Positions 40,646 through 48,727 of a stretch of 48,727 nucleotides of DNA are shown piece by piece; the stretch's first letter is position 1; each line of letters begins with the position of its first letter. This DNA is from an uncultured Lachnospiraceae bacterium (GTDB lineage Bacteria > Bacillota > Clostridia > Lachnospirales > Lachnospiraceae), in contig CAMUZQ010000010.1 of assembly GCA_947165275.1 (NCBI GenBank), forward strand, positions 1 through 48,727, given 5' to 3'. Below the pieces are notes generated by a model. The model saw only the letters and a list, made by a program, of their open reading frames with translations, was not told where the DNA came from and made no database searches. A program made the position numbers and the translations under genes.

Positions 40646-41641
40646 ATGCCTAAAAGCTCCAACCAGAAATTAAAACTCCCCTATCTCATGAAGATAATGC
40701 TCGAAAAAACCGATGAGAATCACGGGCTGACGATGCAGCAGATACTTGACGAGCTGTCCCGGTACGGAGTTGCCGCAGAGAGAAAAAGCATCTATTCCGA
40801 TTTTGAGGACATGAACCTTTTCGGCATAGATGTGATCTGTGACAGGCAGGGGCGGGATCATCTGTATCACGTTGTGTCAAGACAGTTTGAGCTTGCAGAG
40901 CTGAAGCTTTTGATAGATGCCGTTCAATCCTCCAAATTCATCACAGAAAAGAAATCCAGGCAGCTCATAAACAAAGTAAAAACCCTCGCCAGCGAGAACG
41001 AGGCGGATGAGCTGCAGCGTCAGGTCTATGTCCATGGAAGGATAAAGACCATGAATGAGAGCATTTATTATAATGTTGACGATATCCATAATGCCATTAA
41101 TTCAGATCGGAAGATCCGCTTCAAATATTACAAGTGGAGCATAAACAAACGGCTTGTGGCAAGGCACGGCGGAGATTTCTTCTATGTCAGCCCCTGGGCT
41201 CTGACCTGGGATGATGAGAACTATTACATGATAGCCCTTGATGATCTAAGCCGGGAGATAAGGCATTACCGGGTTGACAAGATGGATCAGATCAGCATCA
41301 TAGACGAGAAGCGCGAGGGCAAAAAGCTCTTCAGGGACTTCGATATGGCTGCTTATGCACGTATGAATTTCAGCATGTACCAGGGAGAGATAAAGAAGGT
41401 CTCCATCGAATTCCCCGATGAGATGTGCGGGGTTTTCATTGACCGCTTCGGCAAGGATATCTCCTTTGTCAAATCCGGCAGCGGCAGGAGCAGACTGAAG
41501 GTGGATGTGGCCGTAAGCAACCAGTTCTTCGGCTGGATCATGAGTCTCGGCCCCGATGTAAAGATCACTGCTCCGGCCGATGTGGTGACACAGGTAGCAA
41601 AGGCAGCCTCCCGTTTCGCTGCAAATTACAGGCAGGGCTGA
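40646..41641 (+). CDS. WYL-domain transcriptional regulator
   Basis: 331 residues from the ATG at 40646; a GTG four codons earlier (40634) is a possible alternative. The N-terminus is a helix-turn-helix (about 10-65: LKLPYLMKIML, GLTMQQILDELSRYGV, ERKSIYSDFEDM). The WYL domain follows (about 135-225), with IRFKYYKW and FFYVSPWALTWDDENYYMIALDD, and then a WCX-like C-terminal part. Members bind nucleic-acid or nucleotide ligands and act as repressors or activators. It heads an operon with a transglutaminase-like protein (two-base gap) and UDP-glucose dehydrogenase, and it is divergent from the EAL gene. Auto-control at the shared promoter is a reasonable guess. Confidence 0.9.
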   Translation: MPKSSNQKLKLPYLMKIMLEKTDENHGLTMQQILDELSRYGVAAERKSIYSDFEDMNLFGIDVICDRQGRDHLYHVVSRQFELAELKLLIDAVQSSKFITEKKSRQLINKVKTLASENEADELQRQVYVHGRIKTMNESIYYNVDDIHNAINSDRKIRFKYYKWSINKRLVARHGGDFFYVSPWALTWDDENYYMIALDDLSREIRHYRVDKMDQISIIDEKREGKKLFRDFDMAAYARMNFSMYQGEIKKVSIEFPDEMCGVFIDRFGKDISFVKSGSGRSRLKVDVAVSNQFFGWIMSLGPDVKITAPADVVTQVAKAASRFAANYRQG

Positions 41642-41643
41642 AA

Positions 41644-43179
41644 ATGAAGGTGCTGAAAGGAATTCTTTTTTCCCTGCTGGCTGTAATCCTCCTGCTCTGC
41701 GGAGTTATAGGCCTGAGTGCAGTGCGCCCGGATCTCTTTGACCGTTTCAAAGACGGCGGCTCTGCAACAGAGGAGGCCACGGAGTCTCCCACAGGCGCTC
41801 ATCCGTCTGAAAATTCACTTCCCGCCCCGGTATCAAAGCCGGAAAAAAAGGATCCTGTATCGAAGGATTCCATATCCCGGGATCAGACCTCTACAGATGA
41901 AAGCTATTTTTCCGGGGACATACCTGACTCCGGACTTATGCGTGGTCTGGAGCCCGCTTATAAGAATGACTCTCCCCCGTCTGAAGTTCCCGGCGCTCTG
42001 TCATCCATGACAGGACTTTCGGAACCCCACGGTACCTATGACATCCTTGATGATGACAAAGCCGACGAACTCGAAGCCTCCCTTTCCACAGGTCCTACAG
42101 GAGACGACCTGGATTTTGATGAGGAATTCTATCCCTATTATCATATGCTGGATAATAGAGGTCAGCATCTGTACCGTCAGATATACGCAAATGCAAAGGA
42201 GCTGAACCCCGATTTCAGGGCAGTCGAAAAGGACATGCCCTGGTCCTCCTTCAGAAACGTATTTGAAGCGGTTTTCAATGACCACCCCGAGCTCTTCTGG
42301 CTTAATACCGAGTATTCTTCAAGATACAGGAATAACGGCGAGTGTCTGGAGATAATCCTTTCCTTTAACCGCACCGCCGATGATCTTGAAGGCTCCGCTT
42401 CTTTATTTGACGCGGGAGCAGATAGTATCGGACAGAATGCCTACGGCAATGAATACGAGCAGGAAAGGGCCATACATGATGCCATTCTGGATGCTTTTGC
42501 CTATAACCTTTCTGCCGAGATGAATCAGAGCGCCTACAGTGGCTTTGTGAATAATTCCACGGTCTGTGCCGGCTATGCAAGATCCTTCCAGTATATAATG
42601 CAGCAGCTTGGCATACCGTGTTATTACTGCCGCGGAGTCGCAGGAGAGCCCCATGCCTGGAATATAATCAAGCTGGGCGGCGATTATTACAATGTGGATG
42701 CCACTTGGGACGACTCCGATAAGACCTGGCAGTACGAGTATTTCAATCTCTCCGATGCAGAGCTTGATAAGGACCACAGGCGCACAAGCCTGTCTGTCTA
42801 TCTTCCTGCCTGTAACGGCGGCCAATACAGTCATCTGGAGCAGCCTCCGGAAGAGGCTCCTTCTTCGGAGGAAGGAAGCTCCGGAGCGCCCGGGGAACTC
42901 CCGGAGGGAACCTATGTGGGAAGCCGTGATGAGTACTTCGACCAATGCGTACAGATCATTAAGGAAAACGGCAAAGGCTCCTATTCCTTTGACCTTTATA
43001 CCACTGACAAAAACGTTTATAATAGCTGTACGTCAGCATACGCGGACGGCTCCGCCAGGGACGAATTCATGGGAGACCGCTTTGATCAAATAGAGGGAGC
43101 GAGCCGTCTGTCCGTGGATTTTACCGGAACAGAGGAAAACGGAGTATATAAGATGACGCAAAAAGTGAGGTTATGGTAA
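41644..43179 (+). CDS. Membrane-anchored transglutaminase-like protein
   Basis: 511 residues. A transmembrane segment (about 4-26) is followed by a Ser/Pro/Glu-rich linker (about 38-120) and a transglutaminase-core domain (about 270-370). The triad is visible: Cys308 in [13 protein letters not shown], His337 in [14 protein letters not shown], and Asp352 in [11 protein letters not shown]. The C-terminal 130 residues form another segment ending in [10 protein letters not shown]. Such bacterial proteins may cleave or cross-link peptides at the cell surface; the exact reaction is unknown. AGGCAGGG upstream of the ATG lies inside the end of the WYL gene. Its stop codon overlaps the start of the dehydrogenase gene (TAATG). 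Confidence 0.9.
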   Translation: MKVLKGILFSLLAVILLLCGVIGLSAVRPDLFDRFKDGGSATEEATESPTGAHPSENSLPAPVSKPEKKDPVSKDSISRDQTSTDESYFSGDIPDSGLMRGLEPAYKNDSPPSEVPGALSSMTGLSEPHGTYDILDDDKADELEASLSTGPTGDDLDFDEEFYPYYHMLDNRGQHLYRQIYANAKELNPDFRAVEKDMPWSSFRNVFEAVFNDHPELFWLNTEYSSRYRNNGECLEIILSFNRTADDLEGSASLFDAGADSIGQNAYGNEYEQERAIHDAILDAFAYNLSAEMNQSAYSGFVNNSTVCAGYARSFQYIMQQLGIPCYYCRGVAGEPHAWNIIKLGGDYYNVDATWDDSDKTWQYEYFNLSDAELDKDHRRTSLSVYLPACNGGQYSHLEQPPEEAPSSEEGSSGAPGELPEGTYVGSRDEYFDQCVQIIKENGKGSYSFDLYTTDKNVYNSCTSAYADGSARDEFMGDRFDQIEGASRLSVDFTGTEENGVYKMTQKVRLW

Positions 43180-44456
43180 TGAAGAATATAGCTATCGCCG
43201 GAACCGGATATGTGGGCATGTCGCTTGCAGTCCTTCTTTCCCAGAATAACAAAGTCACGGCAGTGGATGTGATCCCTGAAAAGGTGGACATGATAAACAA
43301 CAGGAGATCCCCTATCCAGGATGATTACATAGAAAAATATATGAAGGAGAAAAAGCTGGATCTTACCGCCACCCTGGATGGAGAGAGCGCCTACAGGGAT
43401 GCCGATATCGTGATAGTATCCGCTCCTACAAACTATGACCCCAAAAAGAACTTTTTTGACTGTTCCCACGTGGAAGAGGTGATAGAGCTGGTTCTGAAAG
43501 CCAATGACAACTGCACCATAGTGATAAAAAGCACGATCCCCGTAGGCTATACCATGTCTGTGCGCAGGAAATACGCCTCAGACAGGATCATATTCAGCCC
43601 GGAATTCCTGAGAGAATCCAAAGCTTTATATGACAATCTCTATCCCTCCCGTATTATCGTGGGATATGACAGGGAAGCGGATGACGCTTCGATCAGCGAC
43701 TCCATAGGCGAGGTTTCAAAGAGGCTTTCCAAAAGCCGGGCCGAAGAGTTTGCGGCCCTGCTTAAGGATGCCTCCTTAAAGGAAGACGTCCCTGTTCTCA
43801 TAATGGGACTCACGGAAGCCGAAGCCGTAAAGCTTTTTGCAAATACCTATCTTGCACTCAGAGTCTCCTATTTCAACGAGCTTGACACCTATGCGGAGAG
43901 CAAGGGGCTCGCAACGGGAGATATCATAAAGGGCGTCTGCCTTGATCCCCGTATCGGGGACCAGTACAATAACCCCTCCTTCGGATACGGCGGATACTGT
44001 CTCCCGAAGGATTCCAAACAGCTCCTCGCCAATTACAAGGATGTTCCCGAAAACCTGATCCAGGCTATAGTCGACAGCAATCGCACAAGAAAGGATTATA
44101 TCGCGGAGAAGGTACTGGAGCTTGCCGGAGCCTATGAAGGCTCGGATGTCTGGAGCCGTGATAAGGAGCATGAGGTTGTGATCGGGGTATACAGGCTCAC
44201 CATGAAATCCAATTCCGACAATTTCAGACAGTCCTCGATCCAGGGCATAATGAAACGCATAAAGGCAAAGGGAGCCACAGTCATAGTATATGAGCCGGCC
44301 TTAAATGACGGCGAGACCTTCTTCGGATCCCGTGTTGTAAATGATCTGCAGGAATTTAAAAAAAGGAGCCGCTCGATCATTGCAAACCGGTACGACTCCA
44401 ATCTTGACGATGTACGTGATAAGGTATATACAAGAGATATATTTAAAAGGGACTGA
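43179..44456 (+). CDS. ugd: UDP-glucose 6-dehydrogenase
   Basis: 425 residues from the ATG at 43179, eight bases after AGTGAGG; an ATG two codons earlier is too close to that site. The N-terminal NAD-binding domain starts [19 protein letters not shown], followed by [10 protein letters not shown] and [10 protein letters not shown]. The central and C-terminal parts have [18 protein letters not shown], the helix [20 protein letters not shown] and the catalytic segment [16 protein letters not shown], with nucleophile Cys about residue 274. It oxidises UDP-glucose to UDP-glucuronate with two NAD. This would feed surface polysaccharide synthesis. It is the last gene of the WYL operon and ends nine bases from the convergent rho stop codon. 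Confidence 0.94.
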   Translation: MKNIAIAGTGYVGMSLAVLLSQNNKVTAVDVIPEKVDMINNRRSPIQDDYIEKYMKEKKLDLTATLDGESAYRDADIVIVSAPTNYDPKKNFFDCSHVEEVIELVLKANDNCTIVIKSTIPVGYTMSVRRKYASDRIIFSPEFLRESKALYDNLYPSRIIVGYDREADDASISDSIGEVSKRLSKSRAEEFAALLKDASLKEDVPVLIMGLTEAEAVKLFANTYLALRVSYFNELDTYAESKGLATGDIIKGVCLDPRIGDQYNNPSFGYGGYCLPKDSKQLLANYKDVPENLIQAIVDSNRTRKDYIAEKVLELAGAYEGSDVWSRDKEHEVVIGVYRLTMKSNSDNFRQSSIQGIMKRIKAKGATVIVYEPALNDGETFFGSRVVNDLQEFKKRSRSIIANRYDSNLDDVRDKVYTRDIFKRD

Positions 44457-44465
44457 AAGCCCTGA

Positions 44466-45866
44466 TCAATAAAACCGTATCTTCTTTACCATATCGATAA
44501 ATTCACGATTGCTGTGCGTTCTTGAGAAAAGATCTATGAGCTTGTCGGTCGCCTCCTCGGTCTTCAGATTGTTCAGGGTCTTCCTGACTATATCTATACC
44601 CTCAAGCTCCAGCGGACTGAGAAGCAGGTCATCCCGCCTCGTGGAGGATTTTGCCAGATCGATAGCCGGGAATACTCTCTTTTCCTGAAGCTTTCTGTCA
44701 AGCACCATCTCCATATTGCCGGTTCCCTTGAATTCCTCATATACAACATCATCCATCTTGCTGCCGGTATCGACAAGTGCTGTTGCAAGGATTGTAAGGG
44801 ATCCTCCCTCCCTCATATTTCTGGCTGCGCCAAAAAACCTCTTGGGCATATGAAGTGCTGCAGGATCAAGACCGCCGGAAAGCGTACGGCCTGAAGGCGG
44901 CACTGTAAGGTTGTAGGCTCTTGAAAGCCTGGTTATGGAATCGAGCAGTATCATCACGTCGCGTCTTGATTCCACAAGCCTTCTCGCCCTCTCTATGACC
45001 ATCTCCGAAACCCTCTTGTGATGCTCGGGAAGCTCATCAAAGGTGGAATATATGACCTCCACATTATCTCCCTGTATGGATTCCTTTATATCCGTGACCT
45101 CCTCCGGACGCTCATCTATAAGGAGTATGATAAGATGCATCTCAGGATTGCACCTTGTCACGGCCTTGGCGACTGCCTTTAAGAGAGTTGTCTTACCTGC
45201 CTTGGGCGGGGATACGATCATGCCTCTCTGTCCCTTTCCTATGGGACTTATAAGATCCATGATCCTCATGGCGATATTGCTGTTCCCCATCTCAAGATGG
45301 ATCCTCTCATTGGGGAATATAGGAGTCATATCCTCAAAATTATATCTCGTGGCAGCCTCTGAAGGATGCATCCCGTTGATACTCTTTACATAGAGGAGAG
45401 CCGAAAATTTCTCATTACCTGTTCTGACCCTTGTATTTCCGACCACGATATCGCCGGTCTTAAGTCCGAACCGCCTTATCTGGCTGGGTGCAACATATAC
45501 ATCATTCTCGCCCGGGAGATAATTCTCGCATCGGATAAAGCCGTAGCCGTCTGACATGACCTCAAGGATACCGTTTGCGACTATTCCCGAATCAAGCTCT
45601 TCCTTTTCCTCAGGGAAACTGTCAGCATCATAGGCTTCACCGTTATCCTTTTTGCCGGAGCCGTTCTCCTGACTTCTTCCTTCAGGATTCTTACTCTCCT
45701 GACTGTTTGCGCCTGCTTCCTTAGCCTTCGCCTCTTCCTTCTCCGCCTCTAATGCAAGAAGCTCGATAAGCTCCGCCTTCTTCATGGTGGACGTCCCCTT
45801 GAGTCCCTGTGACTTGGCGAGCTCCTTCAACTGCACAAGCGGCAGCGTTGCAAGTTTCTCTCTCAT
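44466..45866 (-). CDS. rho: Transcription termination factor Rho
   Basis: 466 residues. An N-terminal Rho_N helical domain (about 5-45) is followed by an acidic, Asn/Lys/Glu-rich insertion (about 40-95), then the cold-shock-like RNA-binding domain (about 95-165: [21 protein letters not shown]-type strands, [12 protein letters not shown]) and the RecA-like ATPase. The P-loop is [11 protein letters not shown] (about 219-229), Walker B is [16 protein letters not shown], with the Q- and R-loop segments [10 protein letters not shown] and the C-terminal [20 protein letters not shown]. It ends transcripts lacking intrinsic terminators. AAAGGAAGAGG precedes the ATG. The 168-base region upstream has T/A-rich sequence and a weak GGGG/CCCC hairpin, but no clear attenuator. 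Confidence 0.97.
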   Translation of the reverse strand: MREKLATLPLVQLKELAKSQGLKGTSTMKKAELIELLALEAEKEEAKAKEAGANSQESKNPEGRSQENGSGKKDNGEAYDADSFPEEKEELDSGIVANGILEVMSDGYGFIRCENYLPGENDVYVAPSQIRRFGLKTGDIVVGNTRVRTGNEKFSALLYVKSINGMHPSEAATRYNFEDMTPIFPNERIHLEMGNSNIAMRIMDLISPIGKGQRGMIVSPPKAGKTTLLKAVAKAVTRCNPEMHLIILLIDERPEEVTDIKESIQGDNVEVIYSTFDELPEHHKRVSEMVIERARRLVESRRDVMILLDSITRLSRAYNLTVPPSGRTLSGGLDPAALHMPKRFFGAARNMREGGSLTILATALVDTGSKMDDVVYEEFKGTGNMEMVLDRKLQEKRVFPAIDLAKSSTRRDDLLLSPLELEGIDIVRKTLNNLKTEEATDKLIDLFSRTHSNREFIDMVKKIRFY

Positions 45867-45998
45867 AAACCTCTTCCTTTTTTCATCTTTTCGATATGGT
45901 TCTTCTTTTGTTTTCTATGGTTTTTTCTTTGATCAATCTCTGTCTGATATCTCTTGATTTGAAATAAAGACAAAAGTTCTCTTGGGGAAAACTTTCAT

Positions 45999-46028
45999 TT
46001 GACCCCGACACCGTAAATATGATACAAC
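45999..46028 (+). promoter_or_regulatory. Candidate promoter of the C39-like gene; transcript may be leaderless
   Basis: TTGACC (45999-46004) and TACAAC (46023-46028, preceded by TGA as in extended -10 boxes) are 18 bases apart. Only six bases lie between the -10 box and the ATG at 46035. Confidence 0.4.
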
Positions 46029-46034
46029 GAAGGC

Positions 46035-46589
46035 ATGAATAAAGCAAGCACAAAAATCGACCCCAAAGGATGCAGCTTTCACAGCACAGCTGAATTCGGA
46101 CGGGATTATTACAGGAACCATTGCGGGCCCACCGCGATAACCAACCTGATCATAACAGACAGACAGAGAAGGCTTGGAAAAGAGCTGTCCCTGGAGGAGG
46201 CGCGGGAGATCTTTGAAGCTGTGGCCACCATGGGCAGGCACCGTCTGATCTACAACAGACGGTACGGGACCACGGATCTGCTGCTCTGGTTCTACGTGAA
46301 GGCTGCCTTCAGAAAGCTTGGTGCCGGGTCACTCCGTCCCGCCATGCGGCATACCCTAAGTGCCTCCAATGCGCGCAGGATACTTTCCAGAGGGAGCTTC
46401 ATGCTGGTTGAGCTTTTCGGTCACCCGAAATACGGATGGCACCAGATGGTGATCTACGGCACCGATGAAAACGGTCTTTTCATCACCGCAGACGGCTTCA
46501 GTGCTTCTCCTGTCCTTTTGAACGACAAAGAAATAGGACGCGGTCTCTTTCTTGAGATCGCGTCCCGTGAGATCAGTTCCTCTGTCTGA
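46035..46589 (+). CDS. Putative papain-like/C39-like cysteine peptidase-fold protein
   Basis: 184 residues, no signal peptide or membrane segment. It has a Cys in NHCGPTAITNLI (Cys30), a His in YGWHQMVIYG (His136) and an Asp in FITADGFSASP (Asp153), in the order and spacing of C39-like and related papain-fold peptidases. The rest is basic, with many Arg residues (RHRLIYNRRYGTTD, AMRHTLSASNARR). I infer a cysteine peptidase or peptidase-like fold with no known substrate; no bacteriocin or exporter gene is adjacent. It is transcribed toward minE and overlaps its 3' end by 17 bases. Confidence 0.7.
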   Translation: MNKASTKIDPKGCSFHSTAEFGRDYYRNHCGPTAITNLIITDRQRRLGKELSLEEAREIFEAVATMGRHRLIYNRRYGTTDLLLWFYVKAAFRKLGAGSLRPAMRHTLSASNARRILSRGSFMLVELFGHPKYGWHQMVIYGTDENGLFITADGFSASPVLLNDKEIGRGLFLEIASREISSSV

Positions 46590-46848
46590 TATTCCTTATC
46601 GGAATATTTGCAAAAAGTGCCGGTCCGGCCTTTTCCTCCGGACCATCGCCTTCGGACTGTGTTATCTTGATATCAAGTCCCTCCCTGTCTATCTCCACAT
46701 ACTTGGACAGAACCTCTATGATATCATTTTTTATCCTTTCCATTATCTCAGGCGAGCAGGCTGACCGGTCAGAAACCAGCACAAGCTTTAGCCTGTCCTT
46801 TGCAGTCTCGCCTGATGACCTTCTTCTGAAAAAATCACCAAATGACAT
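46573..46848 (-). CDS. minE: Cell division topological specificity factor MinE
   Basis: 91 residues, usual size. The N-terminal membrane-targeting and MinD-stimulating part reads SFGDFFRRRSSGETAKDRLKLVLVSDR, and the dimerisation part has MERIKNDIIEVLSKYVEID and LDIKITQSE. MinE stimulates MinD ATPase and drives oscillation or gradients of MinCD so that the division ring forms at mid-cell. AGGAGGCGG precedes the ATG, 13 bases after minD. Its last 17 bases overlap the convergent C39-like gene. Confidence 0.95.
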   Translation of the reverse strand: MSFGDFFRRRSSGETAKDRLKLVLVSDRSACSPEIMERIKNDIIEVLSKYVEIDREGLDIKITQSEGDGPEEKAGPALFANIPIRNIRQRN

Positions 46849-46861
46849 GTCCGCCTCCTAT

Positions 46862-47656
46862 TCAGTTCTTTCCGAAAAGCTTCGCCAAAAAGCCCTTCTT
46901 CTTTCTGAGATCCAGATAAGGCACGTCCTCGCCCAGTATCCGGTGACAGATATTGATATAAGCCTGTCCGGCAAGGGATTCGTCTCCTGCCAGCGGTTCT
47001 CCGTTATTCGTAGCAATGACTATCTTCTCATCGTCCGGTACGACACCTATAAGGTTTATACCCAAAACCTCGACTACATCCTCTGCGCTCATCATATCAC
47101 CACGTTCCACCATGTCACTGCGGATACGGTTTACCACAAGCTTAAGATCCTGCATCTCATTTGCTTCCAAAAGGCCGATTATCCGGTCCGCATCTCTTAC
47201 TGCCGACATCTCGGGAGTTGTGACTATTATTCCCCTGTCAGCTCCGGCAATGGCATTTTTGAATCCCTGCTCTATACCGGCCGGTGAATCCATGATGACA
47301 TAGTCAAACTCTGCCTTGAGCTCCTTGGCGACCTCCGCCATCTGCTCAGGAGTCACCGCAGATTTGTCCCTGGTCTGGGCAGCCGGGAGCAGGCAGAGTC
47401 CCTCTGCTCTCTTATCCTTGATCAGAGCCTGCTTCAGCTTACAGGTCCCCTCTACCACATCCACAACATTATATACTATGCGGTTTTCCAGTCCGAGGAC
47501 CACGTCAAGATTTCTGAGTCCTATATCTGTATCCACAAGGACAACCCTCTTGCCGAGCTTGGCAAGGCCTGTCCCTATATTAGCCGTGGTAGTGGTCTTG
47601 CCTACTCCGCCCTTTCCTGACGTGATGACTATTACTTCACCTGTTACTTCACCCAT
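46862..47656 (-). CDS. minD: Septum site-determining ATPase MinD
   Basis: 264 residues. The deviant Walker A is TSGKGGVGKTTTTANIG (about 12-28), then VLVDTDIGLRNLDVVLGLEN, YVIMDSPAGIEQGF and IIVTTPEMSAVRDADRIIG. The C-terminus LDLRKKKGFLAKLFGKN is the amphipathic, basic membrane-targeting helix. MinD recruits MinC to the membrane and is released by MinE. GGAGG lies about six bases before the ATG, and minC ends 38 bases upstream. Confidence 0.97.
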   Translation of the reverse strand: MGEVTGEVIVITSGKGGVGKTTTTANIGTGLAKLGKRVVLVDTDIGLRNLDVVLGLENRIVYNVVDVVEGTCKLKQALIKDKRAEGLCLLPAAQTRDKSAVTPEQMAEVAKELKAEFDYVIMDSPAGIEQGFKNAIAGADRGIIVTTPEMSAVRDADRIIGLLEANEMQDLKLVVNRIRSDMVERGDMMSAEDVVEVLGINLIGVVPDDEKIVIATNNGEPLAGDESLAGQAYINICHRILGEDVPYLDLRKKKGFLAKLFGKN

Positions 47657-47694
47657 CTTTTCCTCCCGATCTCTTATCTTACCTTTTCGTTCTT

Positions 47695-48513
47695 TTATTC
47701 TCCGGCTTCACCTGACGCAGCAGTATTTTCCCCGCTGTTTAACTTCTTCCTGAAAAATCTGTTGTTCCTGACCAGATCGCTGTCAAGCGGAGTGATGACT
47801 ATATGTCCGTCCGCGATGAGCGCCACCTCCGGAGGCGCGGTCTCCCTTCTGGCAAACAATCCTTTTTTCTGTTTCGGGGTATTATCCGCAGCTATGGCCA
47901 TTGCGTCCGAAATACGAACCTGTATCGGATCCATCTCCATGGCAAATATAAAAGCATCCGGATCTCCGTACGCTCCGGCATCCACATTTCCCTGGAGCGC
48001 TCCCAGGACAAATATACATCCTCCGGCAGTTACCGAGGCTCCGGGCTTTACGTCTCCTATCACCATTACCGATCCCTGAGATTCCACATTGGAGCCGGAC
48101 CGCAGATTGCCCATGATCACCCGGCAGTTTCTCGGATCGACCGCCGCCTGAAGGTTCTCGATGGTTTCTATCATCTGCTCTCTTTCCTTTTTAAGCGCCT
48201 CAAGCTCCTTCTCATGACCGGGATCCGGTCCGAGCATCTCCTGAAATCTGGTCTCAGCCTCATTGTTTTCCAGGATGACACCTTCGCATTTGACCTTTGT
48301 ATTCTCCGCAAGAAGCTTAAGTATCTGAGCTGCCTCATATTCCGTCAGAGTACGTCCTTCTATGGCCAGTATCAAATGCTTGTTCCCGAAGAATTCGGCC
48401 GTATTCTTAAACTTATCCTCAACAGCAGGCAGCAGTGCTTCAAACTCCCCGCTTTCGGGAAGTTTGAAGACTATACCTGATTTAACGCCCTTAAGAGTGA
48501 CCCTATCCGCCAT
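47695..48513 (-). CDS. minC: Septum site-determining protein MinC
   Basis: 272 residues. The N-terminal half (about 1-105) matches MinC_N (VTLKGVKSGIVFKLPE), the part that disturbs FtsZ polymers. After an acidic, Glu-rich linker the C-terminal beta-helix (about 120-225) has the Gly-rich turns of MinC_C: NLRSGSNVESQGSVMVIGDV, GCIFVLGALQGNVDAGAYGD, ending VRISDAMAIA. A further 40 residues follow with PKQKKGLFARRE. It inhibits division at cell poles together with MinD. AAGGAG lies eight bases before the ATG. It is the first gene of the min operon in this window. Confidence 0.95.
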   Translation of the reverse strand: MADRVTLKGVKSGIVFKLPESGEFEALLPAVEDKFKNTAEFFGNKHLILAIEGRTLTEYEAAQILKLLAENTKVKCEGVILENNEAETRFQEMLGPDPGHEKELEALKKEREQMIETIENLQAAVDPRNCRVIMGNLRSGSNVESQGSVMVIGDVKPGASVTAGGCIFVLGALQGNVDAGAYGDPDAFIFAMEMDPIQVRISDAMAIAADNTPKQKKGLFARRETAPPEVALIADGHIVITPLDSDLVRNNRFFRKKLNSGENTAASGEAGE

Positions 48514-48727
48514 TGATATGCTCCTTCTCGCCGCACCTTTACAGCCCTATTATGATATACCCAAACAAGCGTTATTGGAAACTACAACATATGGTATGTC
48601 CAAAGGAAATCCATGCGTATTGACATAACTCAGCCACCGAGCCGAGAACACACGAAAAAGTATACTTTATTGTTTTGGCTCGATGGGGCAAGATATTTTC
48701 AGCTTGAAGTTTTTTCTCAGCTATGTT
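48514..48727. other. Region upstream of the min operon, no gene seen
   Basis: This 214-base stretch reaches the window edge. On the minus strand a weak promoter pair (TTCCAA and TATCAT, 17 bases apart, about 48554-48582) could serve the min operon. It also contains the perfect 12-base palindrome AAAGTATACTTT (48657-48668) flanked by CGAGCC and GGCTCG arms (about 48638-48682), which could form a long imperfect hairpin. Neither has a known function. Confidence 0.3.

Noticed and set aside
44440-44480. Weak hairpin AGGG/CCCT followed by TTTT past the rho stop, considered as a terminator
   Set aside because: Only four pairs with an eight-base loop; too weak to list.
1-48727. Search for CRISPR arrays, insertion sequences, tRNA and rRNA genes
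   Set aside because: No regularly spaced repeats, transposase or integrase motifs, terminal inverted repeats, or tRNA/rRNA-like stretches were noticed by eye; a covariance-model search was not possible.

Overview
The window looks like chromosomal sequence from an anaerobic, Gram-positive member of the Clostridia, most likely family Lachnospiraceae; I do not call a genus. The grounds are strong AGGAGG-type ribosome binding sites with some GTG/TTG starts, an LytR-free Gram-positive envelope gene set (L,D-transpeptidase, lipoproteins, a transglutaminase-like ectoprotein), a flavin reductase-rubredoxin protein typical of strict anaerobes, minCDE together with rho, and several small proteins I associate with this family. 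No tRNA, rRNA, insertion sequence, prophage or CRISPR array was seen. No stretch without a gene exceeds about 300 bases.

Layout. (1) 1-2245, minus: a membrane-anchored sugar-binding protein overlapping a NarL-type sensor kinase that runs off the left edge. (2) 2516-3754, plus: an L,D-transpeptidase. (3) 3787-9583, minus: an A+T-richer surface-glycan operon of five glycosyltransferases, including a GT11 fucosyltransferase, plus an FkbM methyltransferase and a small Cys protein at its head. (4) 9717-12376, plus: a small (p)ppGpp synthetase followed by an OmpR-type regulator and its kinase. (5) 12383-19092, minus: malQ, a degenerate GGDEF/EAL protein, a hybrid kinase and deoC. (6) 19124-27903, minus: a zinc-ribbon membrane protein and a compact nonribosomal-peptide-like cluster (A-T-C-partial A, free-standing C, carrier protein, AMP ligase, hydrolase). 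(7) 27992-31432: PAP2 phosphatase, aquaporin, a small protein, flavin reductase-rubredoxin and a NUDIX hydrolase. (8) 31419-38319, minus: spermidine-synthase-like protein, BMP lipoprotein, a two-domain ATPase-like/esterase fusion, membrane fusion protein, ABC ATPase and a lipoprotein. (9) 38354-44456: a c-di-GMP phosphodiesterase divergent from a WYL regulator-transglutaminase-UDP-glucose dehydrogenase operon. (10) 44466-48513: rho, a C39-like protein and minE-minD-minC.

How the parts fit. The region is rich in signalling (three sensor kinases, two c-di-GMP-type proteins, one alarmone synthetase) and in envelope functions (glycan decoration, peptidoglycan cross-linking, UDP-glucuronate supply, division-site placement). 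The best candidate for an undescribed system is the NRPS-like cluster at 20179-27903. It carries two closely related acyl/aminoacyl-adenylating enzymes, two condensation domains, two carrier domains and a hydrolase, and its large protein ends in what looks like the C-terminal lobe of a second adenylation domain. Other points of interest are fully superimposed divergent promoters at 40548-40577, a kinase-like-ATPase/esterase fusion, and four genes whose best promoter places the transcript start at or next to the start codon. All functional statements come from reading motifs by eye; no database search was run.
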